A stretch of DNA of 11,443 nucleotides from Nitrososphaerota archaeon (lineage in GTDB: Archaea; Thermoproteota; Nitrososphaeria; Nitrososphaerales; Nitrosopumilaceae), in contig VHBM01000034.1 in the NCBI GenBank assembly GCA_016871975.1, forward strand, positions 1 to 11,443. The letters run 5' to 3'. How positions within the stretch are numbered: the first letter of the stretch is position 1; every line of letters begins with the position of its first letter. Positions 1 to 7,103 of the stretch are shown one piece after another. Below the pieces are notes generated by a model. That model saw only the letters and a list, made by a program, of their open reading frames with translations, made no database searches and had not been told where the DNA came from. A program made the translations under genes and the position numbers.

Positions 1-260
1 CCTTTTGGATTATTTGATAACTCAACACGGCCACATTCCTCGCCTAAAACAATGCATTCAAAGTTGATTTTTTTTAAATAATCAAGAACAGCTTTTTCTG
101 CAACAACATCTATTCTTCGTGATATGTCTCCTCCTGCCCCTCTTCCAAAATCTCCTGCAGCATCTTCTGTGCCTGCCAAGTTTTTTACACTTTGATACAC
201 TTGTTTTGAGGCTTCACGGAGAACTTCGATTACTTGCATAAAACCACTCAAATTTTTCAT
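1..260 (-). CDS. Inositol monophosphatase/FBPase-family protein, N-terminal part (runs off the left edge)
   Basis: Read on the minus strand from ATG at 260, the frame stays open for 86 codons to the window edge, so only the N-terminal third or so is present. Seen: a GRGAGGD motif (residues 39-45) followed by SRRID (47-51), AEKAV (54-58) and an LGEECG motif (72-77). In the archaeal inositol-monophosphatase/fructose-bisphosphatase superfamily the GEE glutamates help bind the catalytic Mg2+, and the GGD..R.ID block is typical of archaeal members. The later metal-binding DPxDGT motif would lie outside the window. Likely a soluble Mg2+-dependent sugar or inositol phosphate phosphatase; whether it acts on inositol-1-phosphate or fructose-1,6-bisphosphate cannot be decided. 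It is divergent from the gene at 326 across about 65 bases. An in-frame ATG at 239 is an alternative start, but the one at 260 fits the TATA-like element at 279-286. Confidence 0.8.
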   Translation of the reverse strand, partial: MKNLSGFMQVIEVLREASKQVYQSVKNLAGTEDAAGDFGRGAGGDISRRIDVVAEKAVLDYLKKINFECIVLGEECGRVELSNNPK

Positions 261-278
261 AATTTAAGATTACTTGAA

Positions 279-286
279 TTAAATTT
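279..286 (-). promoter_or_regulatory. Putative TATA box for the phosphatase gene
   Basis: On the minus strand the AT-rich octamer AAATTTAA is centred about 22-23 bases upstream of the ATG at 260. This is roughly the archaeal TATA-to-start spacing for a leaderless or near-leaderless transcript. The match to the TATA consensus is weak and the whole intergenic region is AT-rich, so the call is tentative. Confidence 0.35.
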
Positions 287-296
287 CACTGAACGC

Positions 297-304
297 ATAA
301 ATAT
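297..304 (+). promoter_or_regulatory. Putative TATA box for the hypothetical-rfcL operon
   Basis: ATAAATAT is centred about 25 bases before the GTG at 326. This spacing would place transcription initiation at or next to that GTG, which supports a leaderless mRNA and a start at 326 rather than the TTG at 317. Inferred from spacing only. Confidence 0.4.
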
Positions 305-325
305 CAAAATCAGAGCTTGCAGTGT

Positions 326-1450
326 GTGAGTGGAAAAGACGAATCCATTTTTAGCAAAGATGCATTAATGGGAACAAAACCTGGAAAACAAATCATAAAA
401 CAAGGACTATTCAAATCACAAGGATTCAAACAATTCAACCATTACAAAGAAGAAGCAGAAAAACAATTTCCAGATTTTGCAAAACGCTTCACAACCGATC
501 TTTTAGGCAAAATTAAAGAAGATTCCTCGCCTGCCTTGACTCAGCAGAAATTTGCAGAAGAAATTGGCTCATCAGAGATTACGCTAGAACAATCACAAAT
601 AGGGCCAATCAAGTCAAAGCTTGAAAATTTTGATGTTTTATATGATAGGGTTTTGCGAATCCTAAACTCAAATTTTGTCAAAATGACACTGCCTGTTTTT
701 AATGCCCTCTTTGATGCAGCCTCAAAACACTATGGATATGATGATCAAAAATTGCGCCAAAACATCATTGATGGTCATATCATAGCAATTGATCTTAGTG
801 AACCAATGGACAGAATTGTTGACAAAGACGAGGACTTGGACTATCTTGATGATTACAAGTTAATGAATCCATACATCCTAACTCTTGCAAGAGAAAAAAT
901 CTCAAAAGGTGGAAAAGAGGTACTTGACGAATTTGAACGTGGTTTTAAAGATGCAAGAATAGGGCAATACCTTGATGTCAAGCTCAAGTCAAAACCAAAC
1001 CACATCACAGAAGAAGACATGAATGAGTGCTACAAAAAATATCGGGCGGTTATGGGGACTGCAGGACGAAACATGGCATTAGGAAAAAACCCGTTAGGCG
1101 AGATATTTTATCTTGGGATGGCACGAGCAGCAGAATGTGTAGGGTGTGGAAATGAAATCGAAGATTCTATCAAAAATAAATTTATTAAAATTCCATCATG
1201 GCCATTATACTATTCATTACTTGTAGGTGATGTAAAGCGTGGCTTTGATTTTACGATACAAAAAAGCGAGCTTTACCTTAACGACGCAAGGCTTGCGCTG
1301 GAATTGCTACCTGAAAATTTCTCGCATAAAAGTTTTCTAGAATTTTTGTTTCTTACAGTTGAACACTATAACCAGTACTGGTATAATCGGCTTCAAAAAG
1401 AAAATCTATGGAAAGAGTTCTCAGCAAATCTTCCAAGTGTTTCAAAATGA
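326..1450 (+). CDS. Uncharacterised conserved-looking protein, first gene of the rfcL operon
   Basis: I do not recognise this family. From GTG at 326 it encodes 374 residues with no signal peptide or membrane segment; it looks soluble and largely helical with many charged residues. The only metal-ligand-like motif is a single C-x2-C (C271-V-G-C274), too little for a complete zinc finger unless partners come from elsewhere or a dimer forms. Aromatic residues cluster near the C terminus (HYNQYWYNRL). The start is uncertain: TTG at 317 and ATG at 368 are also in frame, but the GTG at 326 matches the TATA spacing. Its stop overlaps the rfcL start as ATGA (1447-1450), implying translational coupling and possibly a role linked to the clamp loader or replication; that link rests only on position. 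Confidence 0.75.
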   Translation: MSGKDESIFSKDALMGTKPGKQIIKQGLFKSQGFKQFNHYKEEAEKQFPDFAKRFTTDLLGKIKEDSSPALTQQKFAEEIGSSEITLEQSQIGPIKSKLENFDVLYDRVLRILNSNFVKMTLPVFNALFDAASKHYGYDDQKLRQNIIDGHIIAIDLSEPMDRIVDKDEDLDYLDDYKLMNPYILTLAREKISKGGKEVLDEFERGFKDARIGQYLDVKLKSKPNHITEEDMNECYKKYRAVMGTAGRNMALGKNPLGEIFYLGMARAAECVGCGNEIEDSIKNKFIKIPSWPLYYSLLVGDVKRGFDFTIQKSELYLNDARLALELLPENFSHKSFLEFLFLTVEHYNQYWYNRLQKENLWKEFSANLPSVSK

Positions 1451-2607
1451 TGTGGTCAGAAAAATACCGTCCTCAGTCTTTGATGGATATGATTGGAAAT
1501 GAGGAGGCACGAGCAGCTTTTGTTGAATGGTTTGGAAAATGGAAAAAAGGAACAAAGCCACTCTTGTTAGTTGGTCCTCCTGGAATAGGCAAAACAACGC
1601 TTGCAAACCTTGCAGCAAAGCAGTTTGGCTATGACATGATTGGCCTTAACGCAAGCGATGTTAGAAACAAGCAGCAAATACAAGAAATTCTCAGTCCAGT
1701 TCTTGGAAATGCAAGCTTGCTTGGAAGTCCAATGATATTTGTTGATGAGGTGGATGGAGTTCATGGAAGAGCAGACTTTGGTGGCGTTGAGGCACTGCTT
1801 GACATTCTAAAAGAGCCAACAGTTCCAATAATTCTTGCAGCAAACTCTGAATCATCAGACAAAATGAAAAGCATCAAAAAGGCAACAAGGACAATCTACC
1901 TAAAACCACTTCCTCCTAGACTCATGCAGCTATATCTCCAAAGGATTTTACAAAAAGAGAACGCAAAGCTTAGTCTTGGCTCGTTAGTCAAACTAGTAAT
2001 GGAATCAAGAGGCGACATACGTTCCATGATAAATTCAGCTCATGCACTTGTAACAGGTTTTGAGCCTCAAAGCGAAAAATCATTTGAGATTTTAGATATT
2101 GAAGAAGGAGTAAACTCATTTTTTAAGGCAAACTCTTTGACCGAAGCTCGTCTAGTACTTTATTCACTAAGAGTTGATCCAAGAGAAAAAATCAATGCGT
2201 TCTACTCTAGCATTATCTCAAGTGGTATCCAGCAAGATCAAATGCAGCAAATGCTACAAATCATATCAGAAGCTGATATTTTGTATGGTAGAATAATCAG
2301 AACACAGGAATGGAGGCTCTTGCGATATCTTGACGCAATACTTGTTGGACTATACAAAAAGGACCTGCCTGTTAGATATTCACGATTTAACCTTTCTTGG
2401 CCACTTTTGAACAGACTGCGATGGGATGGAAAAAACATCAATTCGCTCGCAACAAATATGACAAAAATTTTGCATATTTCAAAGAGCACCTTTGCAACCT
2501 TTTATTTTCCATTTATTTTGTTTTTGATGCAAAACAAAAAACTAGACCTGAACCTAGATGAGAGCTATAAAGAATTGCTAGAAAAGGAGATAAAGTTGCT
2601 AAAATGA
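1447..2607 (+). CDS. rfcL: Replication factor C large subunit (clamp loader ATPase)
   Basis: RfcL joins small RFC subunits to open the PCNA sliding clamp and load it onto primer-template DNA. Seen, counting from ATG 1447: the RFC signature WSEKYRP (3-9), Walker A GPPGIGKT (43-50), Walker B VDEVDG (99-104), the DEVD form usual in large subunits where small subunits have DEAD, a sensor-1-like AANSES, and a sensor-2-type GDIRSMIN beginning at 189. The SRC arginine-finger motif of small subunits is absent, as expected for RfcL. At 386 residues it is at the short end for archaeal large subunits, and I find no QxxLxxFF-type PCNA-interacting motif at the C terminus. An upstream in-frame ATG at 1408 would add 13 residues unlike the family, so the ATGA overlap at 1447 (or the adjacent ATG at 1450) is preferred. 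Confidence 0.93.
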   Translation: MMWSEKYRPQSLMDMIGNEEARAAFVEWFGKWKKGTKPLLLVGPPGIGKTTLANLAAKQFGYDMIGLNASDVRNKQQIQEILSPVLGNASLLGSPMIFVDEVDGVHGRADFGGVEALLDILKEPTVPIILAANSESSDKMKSIKKATRTIYLKPLPPRLMQLYLQRILQKENAKLSLGSLVKLVMESRGDIRSMINSAHALVTGFEPQSEKSFEILDIEEGVNSFFKANSLTEARLVLYSLRVDPREKINAFYSSIISSGIQQDQMQQMLQIISEADILYGRIIRTQEWRLLRYLDAILVGLYKKDLPVRYSRFNLSWPLLNRLRWDGKNINSLATNMTKILHISKSTFATFYFPFILFLMQNKKLDLNLDESYKELLEKEIKLLK

Positions 2608-2924
2608 GCTGGCGTAAAATTACAATGAAGTTTCAAGGAACATGCATTGTCTGTAACCAAAAGATAGACGCAAACGAGATTGGCCTGTGGTCAAAAGGAC
2701 AGGGAGTAAAACACGAAAAATGTGGCACAACAAATGAGCTAAACTGTATAGTCTGCGGAAATTCTGCTGGCTGCCTGCAGTGTGAATTTCAAGAAGAATG
2801 CGATCGTTCTGTTGTTTCGCAGCTTTGTATATGTAAAAGATGTAGTGAATCAAGTGATCCTTTTGGCGCTTACCAACAGTCGGTAAAAAAGAAATTTCAT
2901 TTACTCCATATTAAAGCGGCATAA
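2604..2924 (+). CDS. Small cysteine-rich putative zinc-binding protein
   Basis: A 106-residue protein with 11 cysteines, at 14, 17, 40, 48, 51, 57, 60, 66, 75, 77 and 80. The first half has C14-x2-C17, a WSKGQGVKH stretch and H37-x2-C40, a CCHC arrangement like a small treble-clef or zinc-ribbon finger. The second half has C48-x2-C51, C57-x2-C60, then C75-x-C77-x2-C80, which could hold one or two more metals. No enzyme domain is recognisable. The ATG at 2604 overlaps the rfcL stop as ATGA, so it is probably translated with rfcL. An internal ATG at 2625 would start just before the first finger and is a real alternative. A nucleic-acid or protein-binding role beside the clamp loader is plausible but inferred; an Fe-S cluster in the second half cannot be excluded. 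Confidence 0.75.
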   Translation: MSWRKITMKFQGTCIVCNQKIDANEIGLWSKGQGVKHEKCGTTNELNCIVCGNSAGCLQCEFQEECDRSVVSQLCICKRCSESSDPFGAYQQSVKKKFHLLHIKAA

Positions 2925-2950
2925 ATCACACTTCACCAAATTTAGAACTA

Positions 2951-2960
2951 TTTTATAAAA
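2951..2960 (+). promoter_or_regulatory. Putative TATA box for the nitroreductase-domain gene
   Basis: TTTTATAAAA is a good archaeal TATA match about 35 bases before the ATG at 2991. Initiation about 25 bases downstream of the box would leave a short leader of about 10 bases carrying the ribosome-binding site at 2981-2987. Confidence 0.5.
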
Positions 2961-2980
2961 CAATCATTACCAAGATACAA

Positions 2981-2987
2981 AGGTGAT
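2981..2987 (+). promoter_or_regulatory. Shine-Dalgarno sequence deciding the start at 2991
   Basis: AGGTGAT is a seven-base complement to the archaeal 16S rRNA 3' tail (AUCACCU) and lies three bases before the ATG. It is the clearest ribosome-binding site in the window, whereas several neighbouring genes appear leaderless. Confidence 0.6.
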
Positions 2988-2990
2988 GCC

Positions 2991-3929
2991 ATGACAGAAT
3001 TTTCCAAAATAGAGTCATCTTATCTATCAAAAGATGGTTGCAGACTGGTTTGGAAAGGAATTGATGAGGATGATCAGGATGTAGTTATCCTTGATAAAGA
3101 TGAATTTGACAAACTAGTTGAGATACTATCTAAAGACTCCACAGGAAAGGTGGAACTAGAAGATCAATTTAGCAACATTTTGATAAATACAGACACTACT
3201 CAATTCAACCTTAGAGATCATAAAACACTAGAGGCACCAACATCAGTTCTAAGGAAAAATGTCTTAGATTTTAAGAAAATTCCACATGAACCAAAACCAA
3301 TCAAAATTTATCCAAAAGAATTTTTTCCATCAATTCAGATAGAAAAAGAAGATCATGCAGAAAGAAACAAACTTTTAAACTCTATACTCTCAGGCAAGGC
3401 CAAAGCCATAGACGTATCGGATCTTTTTAGAGTAATATCTACTAGACGATCAACAAGAAACTTTGATACCTCACGAATGGTGGAGGAATGGAAAGTTGAA
3501 AAAATACTAGCAGCTGCAGATACAGCTCCTTCTGCTGGTAACTTTCAGGGGTTTGAGGTCTTTTATGTTAAAAATAAAGAACTAAAGAAAAGACTGGTTG
3601 AGGCTGCAAACAAACAACCTTATGTTAACGCACCTGTTGTGCTAGTTTTTTGTATGGACCCAGCTAGAGTCAAGATGAAGTTTCCACCTGAAATTTTAGC
3701 AAAGTTTTCTTTGCAAGATGCAACTCTGGCAGCCGCATATTCACAGCTTGCAGCCTCTGCACTTGGACTAAGCTCAATATGGATTGGCATGATTGATGAA
3801 GAAGAGGTAAGAAAGATAATTGGTACAGACTTGAAACCATCTTCAATACTTTGTATCGGTTATCCTGATCATAAAAGACCGCCAAAATCTAGAAGAAAGC
3901 TAAAAGATTTGATTCATGTTTTAGAATAA
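2991..3929 (+). CDS. Nitroreductase-family FMN-dependent protein with a long N-terminal extension
   Basis: The C-terminal half (about residues 145-312) is a nitroreductase-fold flavin domain. Seen: RRSTRNFD (152-159) for FMN phosphate contact, APSAGNFQ (179-186), a QDATLAAAYSQLAASALGL helix, SSIWIGM, and a C-terminal IGYPDHKRPPK. Family members use FMN and NAD(P)H to reduce nitro compounds, quinones or other small molecules; the substrate here is unknown. The first 145 residues or so are not part of a standard nitroreductase, which is usually about 170-220 residues in total; they are acidic with no recognised domain or membrane segment. The gene has its own promoter and ribosome-binding site and stands apart from the rfcL operon and the carboxylase operon. 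Its 3' end is followed within seven bases by a perfect inverted repeat. Confidence 0.85.
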   Translation: MTEFSKIESSYLSKDGCRLVWKGIDEDDQDVVILDKDEFDKLVEILSKDSTGKVELEDQFSNILINTDTTQFNLRDHKTLEAPTSVLRKNVLDFKKIPHEPKPIKIYPKEFFPSIQIEKEDHAERNKLLNSILSGKAKAIDVSDLFRVISTRRSTRNFDTSRMVEEWKVEKILAAADTAPSAGNFQGFEVFYVKNKELKKRLVEAANKQPYVNAPVVLVFCMDPARVKMKFPPEILAKFSLQDATLAAAYSQLAASALGLSSIWIGMIDEEEVRKIIGTDLKPSSILCIGYPDHKRPPKSRRKLKDLIHVLE

Positions 3930-3935
3930 TATCTT

Positions 3936-3969
3936 GTGGTTTGGAAACTAAAACAAGAATCCAAACCAC
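3936..3969 (+). repeat. Perfect 10-bp inverted repeat (hairpin) after the nitroreductase gene
   Basis: GTGGTTTGGA (3936-3945) and its exact reverse complement TCCAAACCAC (3960-3969) flank a 14-base loop. It starts seven bases after the nitroreductase stop and about 50 bases before the TATA-like element of the carboxylase operon. No T-run follows, so it does not look like a bacterial-type terminator. It could be a 3'-end stabilising or processing structure, or a dyad for a regulator of the downstream operon. Confidence 0.6.
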
Positions 3970-4020
3970 CATACTGTTCTAACATAACACAAGAAAAATT
4001 TGAGAATGGAATCTAATTAA

Positions 4021-4030
4021 ATTAATATAT
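4021..4030 (+). promoter_or_regulatory. Putative TATA box of the acyl-CoA carboxylase operon
   Basis: ATTAATATAT lies with its centre about 32 bases before the ATG at 4058, so transcription is expected to begin around 4050 and give a very short leader. The box sits against the alternative GTG at 4034, which would then be upstream of the transcript. Confidence 0.5.
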
Positions 4031-4057
4031 GTAGTGCGACGCTTCAGATCGCCGGGC

Positions 4058-5605
4058 ATGCATTCTGATAAAATTAAAGAGTTTTTAAAAAAAAATAAAA
4101 TTGCTACCCAGGGTGGAGGAGAAGACAAAATCCTCGCTCAGCATGAAAAGGGAAAGCTTACTGCACATGAAAGAATTGAACTTCTCTTAGATGAGGGAAG
4201 CTTTGTTGAGCTTAATGCACTCACTACTCATCACTACTATGAGTTTGATATGCAACAAAAAAAGTTCTTTGGCGATGGTGTTATTACAGGATATGGAACA
4301 ATAAACGGAAGACAGATCTTTGTTTTTGCTTATGACTTTACTGTACTAGGAGGCACACTGAGTGCAATGGGCGCTAAAAAAATTACAAAATTAATGGATC
4401 ACGCAGTTCGTGTAGGTGCTCCAATCATTGGCATTATGGACTCTGGCGGTGCACGAATTCAAGAAGGAATACTAAGCCTTGATGGCTTTGCTGATATCTT
4501 TTATCATAACGAGCTTGCATCAGGCGTAGTACCACAGATTACTGCAAGCATTGGTCCATCTGCTGGAGGTGCAGTATATTCTCCTGCAATGACTGACTTT
4601 GTAATAATGGTTGAAAAGGCAGCTACAATGTTTGTCACAGGCCCAGATGTTGTAAAGACAGTTCTTGGAGAAGAAGTATCATTTGATGAACTGGGTGGCG
4701 CAATGACGCATGGAACAAAAAGCGGGGTTGCACACTTTGTTGCAAAAAATGAATACGAATGTATGGATTACATCAAGACACTTCTTTCATACATACCGCA
4801 AAACAATACAGAAGAGCCGTCTGTTATTCCAAATGACGATGACCCAAACAGATTGGATCATAACCTCATCAACATAGTTCCTGAAACCTCACTACAACCA
4901 TATGATATGAAAAAAATAATCTATTCTTTTGTTGATAATCACACATTCTTTGAAGTACATGATCTATTTGCACAAAACATCATAATAGGATTTGCAAGAC
5001 TGCATGGAAGAACAGTTGGAATTGTTGCAAACCAGCCTTTTCATCTGGCTGGTGCACTAGACATTGACTCTTCAAACAAGGCAGCACGATTCATTAGATT
5101 CTGCGACTGTTTTAATGTTCCAATCATTACTTTGGTTGACACCCCTGGATACATGCCTGGAACAAACCAAGAACACAACGGCATCATAAGACACGGAAGC
5201 AAGCTGTTGTATGCATACTGTGAAGCTACGGTTCCAAAGATTACGCTAGTCATTGGCAAGGCATATGGTGGAGCATACATTGCAATGGCAAGTAAAAATT
5301 TGCGAACAGACATCAACTATGCGTGGCCTACTGCCCAAATCGCAGTACTTGGCTCTGAGGCAGCAGTTAGAATAATGAACAAAAGAGACTTGGATAAAGC
5401 AAAGGATCCAGAGGCGCTAAAAAAACAGCTAGTAGAAGAATTTACAGAAAAATTTGCAAACCCCTATGTTGCAGCCTCACATGGAACAGTAGATAGCGTA
5501 ATTGACCCAGCAGAAACAAGACCTATGTTAATCAAGGCACTCGAACTCTTAGTAAACAAAAGAGAAAAACAGCTACCACGAAAACACGGAAACATCAATC
5601 TGTGA
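4058..5605 (+). CDS. pccB: Acetyl-CoA/propionyl-CoA carboxylase, carboxyltransferase (beta) subunit
   Basis: This subunit moves the carboxyl group from carboxybiotin to acetyl-CoA or propionyl-CoA, giving malonyl-CoA or methylmalonyl-CoA, in the cytoplasmic 3-hydroxypropionate/4-hydroxybutyrate cycle. Seen (515 residues from ATG 4058, typical length): a tandem crotonase fold with GGARIQEG, the first oxyanion loop GPSAGGAVYSPAM (G170-G171-A172) in the N half, and TPGYMPGTNQEH plus the second loop KAYGGAYIAM (G404-G405-A406) in the C half. The residue after GGAY is Ile408, at the position equivalent to Asp422 of Streptomyces PccB, known to influence acyl-CoA choice. An in-frame GTG at 4034 would add eight residues, but the TATA-like box at 4021-4030 argues for 4058. 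First gene of a three-gene operon; accC begins four bases after its stop. Confidence 0.93.
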   Translation: MHSDKIKEFLKKNKIATQGGGEDKILAQHEKGKLTAHERIELLLDEGSFVELNALTTHHYYEFDMQQKKFFGDGVITGYGTINGRQIFVFAYDFTVLGGTLSAMGAKKITKLMDHAVRVGAPIIGIMDSGGARIQEGILSLDGFADIFYHNELASGVVPQITASIGPSAGGAVYSPAMTDFVIMVEKAATMFVTGPDVVKTVLGEEVSFDELGGAMTHGTKSGVAHFVAKNEYECMDYIKTLLSYIPQNNTEEPSVIPNDDDPNRLDHNLINIVPETSLQPYDMKKIIYSFVDNHTFFEVHDLFAQNIIIGFARLHGRTVGIVANQPFHLAGALDIDSSNKAARFIRFCDCFNVPIITLVDTPGYMPGTNQEHNGIIRHGSKLLYAYCEATVPKITLVIGKAYGGAYIAMASKNLRTDINYAWPTAQIAVLGSEAAVRIMNKRDLDKAKDPEALKKQLVEEFTEKFANPYVAASHGTVDSVIDPAETRPMLIKALELLVNKREKQLPRKHGNINL

Positions 5606-5609
5606 TTTT

Positions 5610-7103
5610 ATGATAAAAAAGATTCTGATTGCAAACAGGGGTGAGATTGCATTACGTGTAATCAGAACATGTCAGGCACTTGGAATCAAAACCGTCGCAG
5701 TATATTCTGATGAAGACTATAACTCATTGCATGTAAAAAAGGCAACAGAGGCATATCATATTGGCGAGGCGGCACCAAAAGAAAGTTATCTAAACCAACA
5801 AAAAATCATGGATGCTATTCATGCATCTGGTGCTGACGCAATACATCCTGGTTACGGCTTTTTATCTGAAAACTCTGACTTTGCAAAATTATGTGAAAAA
5901 AATAAGATCAACTTTATTGGCCCATCAGCTGCATCAATGGAGCTTTGCGGGGATAAGATGAGATGCAAGGATGCCATGCTAAAAGCCAAAGTTCCTACAA
6001 TACCAGGAAGTCCAGATCTTGTAAAAGATGCAGATGAGGCACTAGACATTGCAAACAAAGTTGGATATCCTGTTTTACTAAAATCAGTTTTTGGTGGTGG
6101 TGGAAGAGGAATTAGACTGGTGAACAATGACAAGGAACTACGTGATGCATTTGAAACAGTAACTGGTGAATCAATGGCTGCATTTGGAAAATCTGCAATT
6201 CTTGTTGAAAAGTTTCTTGAAAAAATCCGTCACATTGAATATCAACTAGTACGAGACAAACATGGTAATGCAGTTCACACATTTGAAAGAGAATGCTCAA
6301 TTCAAAGACGTAACCAGAAACTAATCGAGCAGACTCCATCTCCTGCAGTTGATCAAAAAACAAGAGAAAGAATTGGAGAACTAGTCATCAAGGCAGCTGA
6401 AGCAGTTGATTACACAAATCTTGGAACCGCAGAATTTCTCAGATCTGATAATGGGGAATTTTACTTTATTGAAATCAATGCTAGACTGCAAGTCGAACAC
6501 CCAATTACAGAACTTGTTACAGGCTTAGACCTTGTAAAATTACAAATCGATATTGCAAATGGAGAGCCATTGCCATTTAAGCAAAAAGATCTTAAAATGA
6601 ATGGCTATGCAATTGAGTGCAGAATAAATGCAGAAGACACATTCTTGGACTTTGCTCCATCCACAGGCCATGTGCCAGATGTTACAATCCCATCTGGACC
6701 AGGCGTTCGTTGTGATACATACCTGTATCCTGGATGCACCGTTTCGCCATTTTATGATTCACTTATGGCAAAGCTTTGCACATGGGGACAAACCTTTGAA
6801 GAATCAAGAACTCGAATGCTAAACGCACTAGATGATTTCTATATTCAAGGCGTTGAAACATCGATTCCACTTTACAAGACCATCTTGAAAACAAAAGAGT
6901 ACAAAGAAGGCAATCTGTCTACTGACTTTCTTGCACGATTCAAAGTACTTGACAAACTAAAAAATGACATAAAAAAAGATACATCTGAAAAACAAGATGT
7001 AGCACTTGCAGCTGCGGCACTTTATTCAACTTACTATAACAGCAGAATAAAGAAAATACCTGAAAGCAGCATGCACTGGAAAAGTAAACTGGATAGAACA
7101 TAA
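5610..7103 (+). CDS. accC: Acyl-CoA carboxylase, biotin carboxylase (alpha) subunit
   Basis: ATP-grasp enzyme that carboxylates the biotin on the carrier protein encoded next door, using ATP and bicarbonate. Seen in 497 residues: the N-terminal biotin carboxylase start KILIANRGEIALRVIR, PGYGFLSEN, K158 followed by the glycine-rich lid G162-G-G-G-R-G167, the ERECSIQRRNQK block, metal ligands E275 and E288, and catalytic N290 and R292 in EINARLQVEHP. These are essentially collinear with E. coli AccC. After the conserved core (to about residue 445) there is a lysine-rich tail in place of a fused biotin carrier domain, so the carrier is a separate subunit as in other archaeal 3HP/4HB-cycle carboxylases. 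A GTGAT ribosome-binding-like sequence overlaps the pccB stop, three bases before the ATG. Confidence 0.95.
   Translation: MIKKILIANRGEIALRVIRTCQALGIKTVAVYSDEDYNSLHVKKATEAYHIGEAAPKESYLNQQKIMDAIHASGADAIHPGYGFLSENSDFAKLCEKNKINFIGPSAASMELCGDKMRCKDAMLKAKVPTIPGSPDLVKDADEALDIANKVGYPVLLKSVFGGGGRGIRLVNNDKELRDAFETVTGESMAAFGKSAILVEKFLEKIRHIEYQLVRDKHGNAVHTFERECSIQRRNQKLIEQTPSPAVDQKTRERIGELVIKAAEAVDYTNLGTAEFLRSDNGEFYFIEINARLQVEHPITELVTGLDLVKLQIDIANGEPLPFKQKDLKMNGYAIECRINAEDTFLDFAPSTGHVPDVTIPSGPGVRCDTYLYPGCTVSPFYDSLMAKLCTWGQTFEESRTRMLNALDDFYIQGVETSIPLYKTILKTKEYKEGNLSTDFLARFKVLDKLKNDIKKDTSEKQDVALAAAALYSTYYNSRIKKIPESSMHWKSKLDRT

Noticed and set aside
1408..1446. RfcL starting at the ATG at 1408
   Set aside because: The 13 extra residues fall before the conserved WSEKYRP start of the family and would overlap the upstream gene by 43 bases; the ATGA junction is the usual arrangement.
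6628..6822. Small plus-strand open frame inside accC
   Set aside because: It lies in another frame within a highly conserved part of biotin carboxylase and has no start signal of its own.
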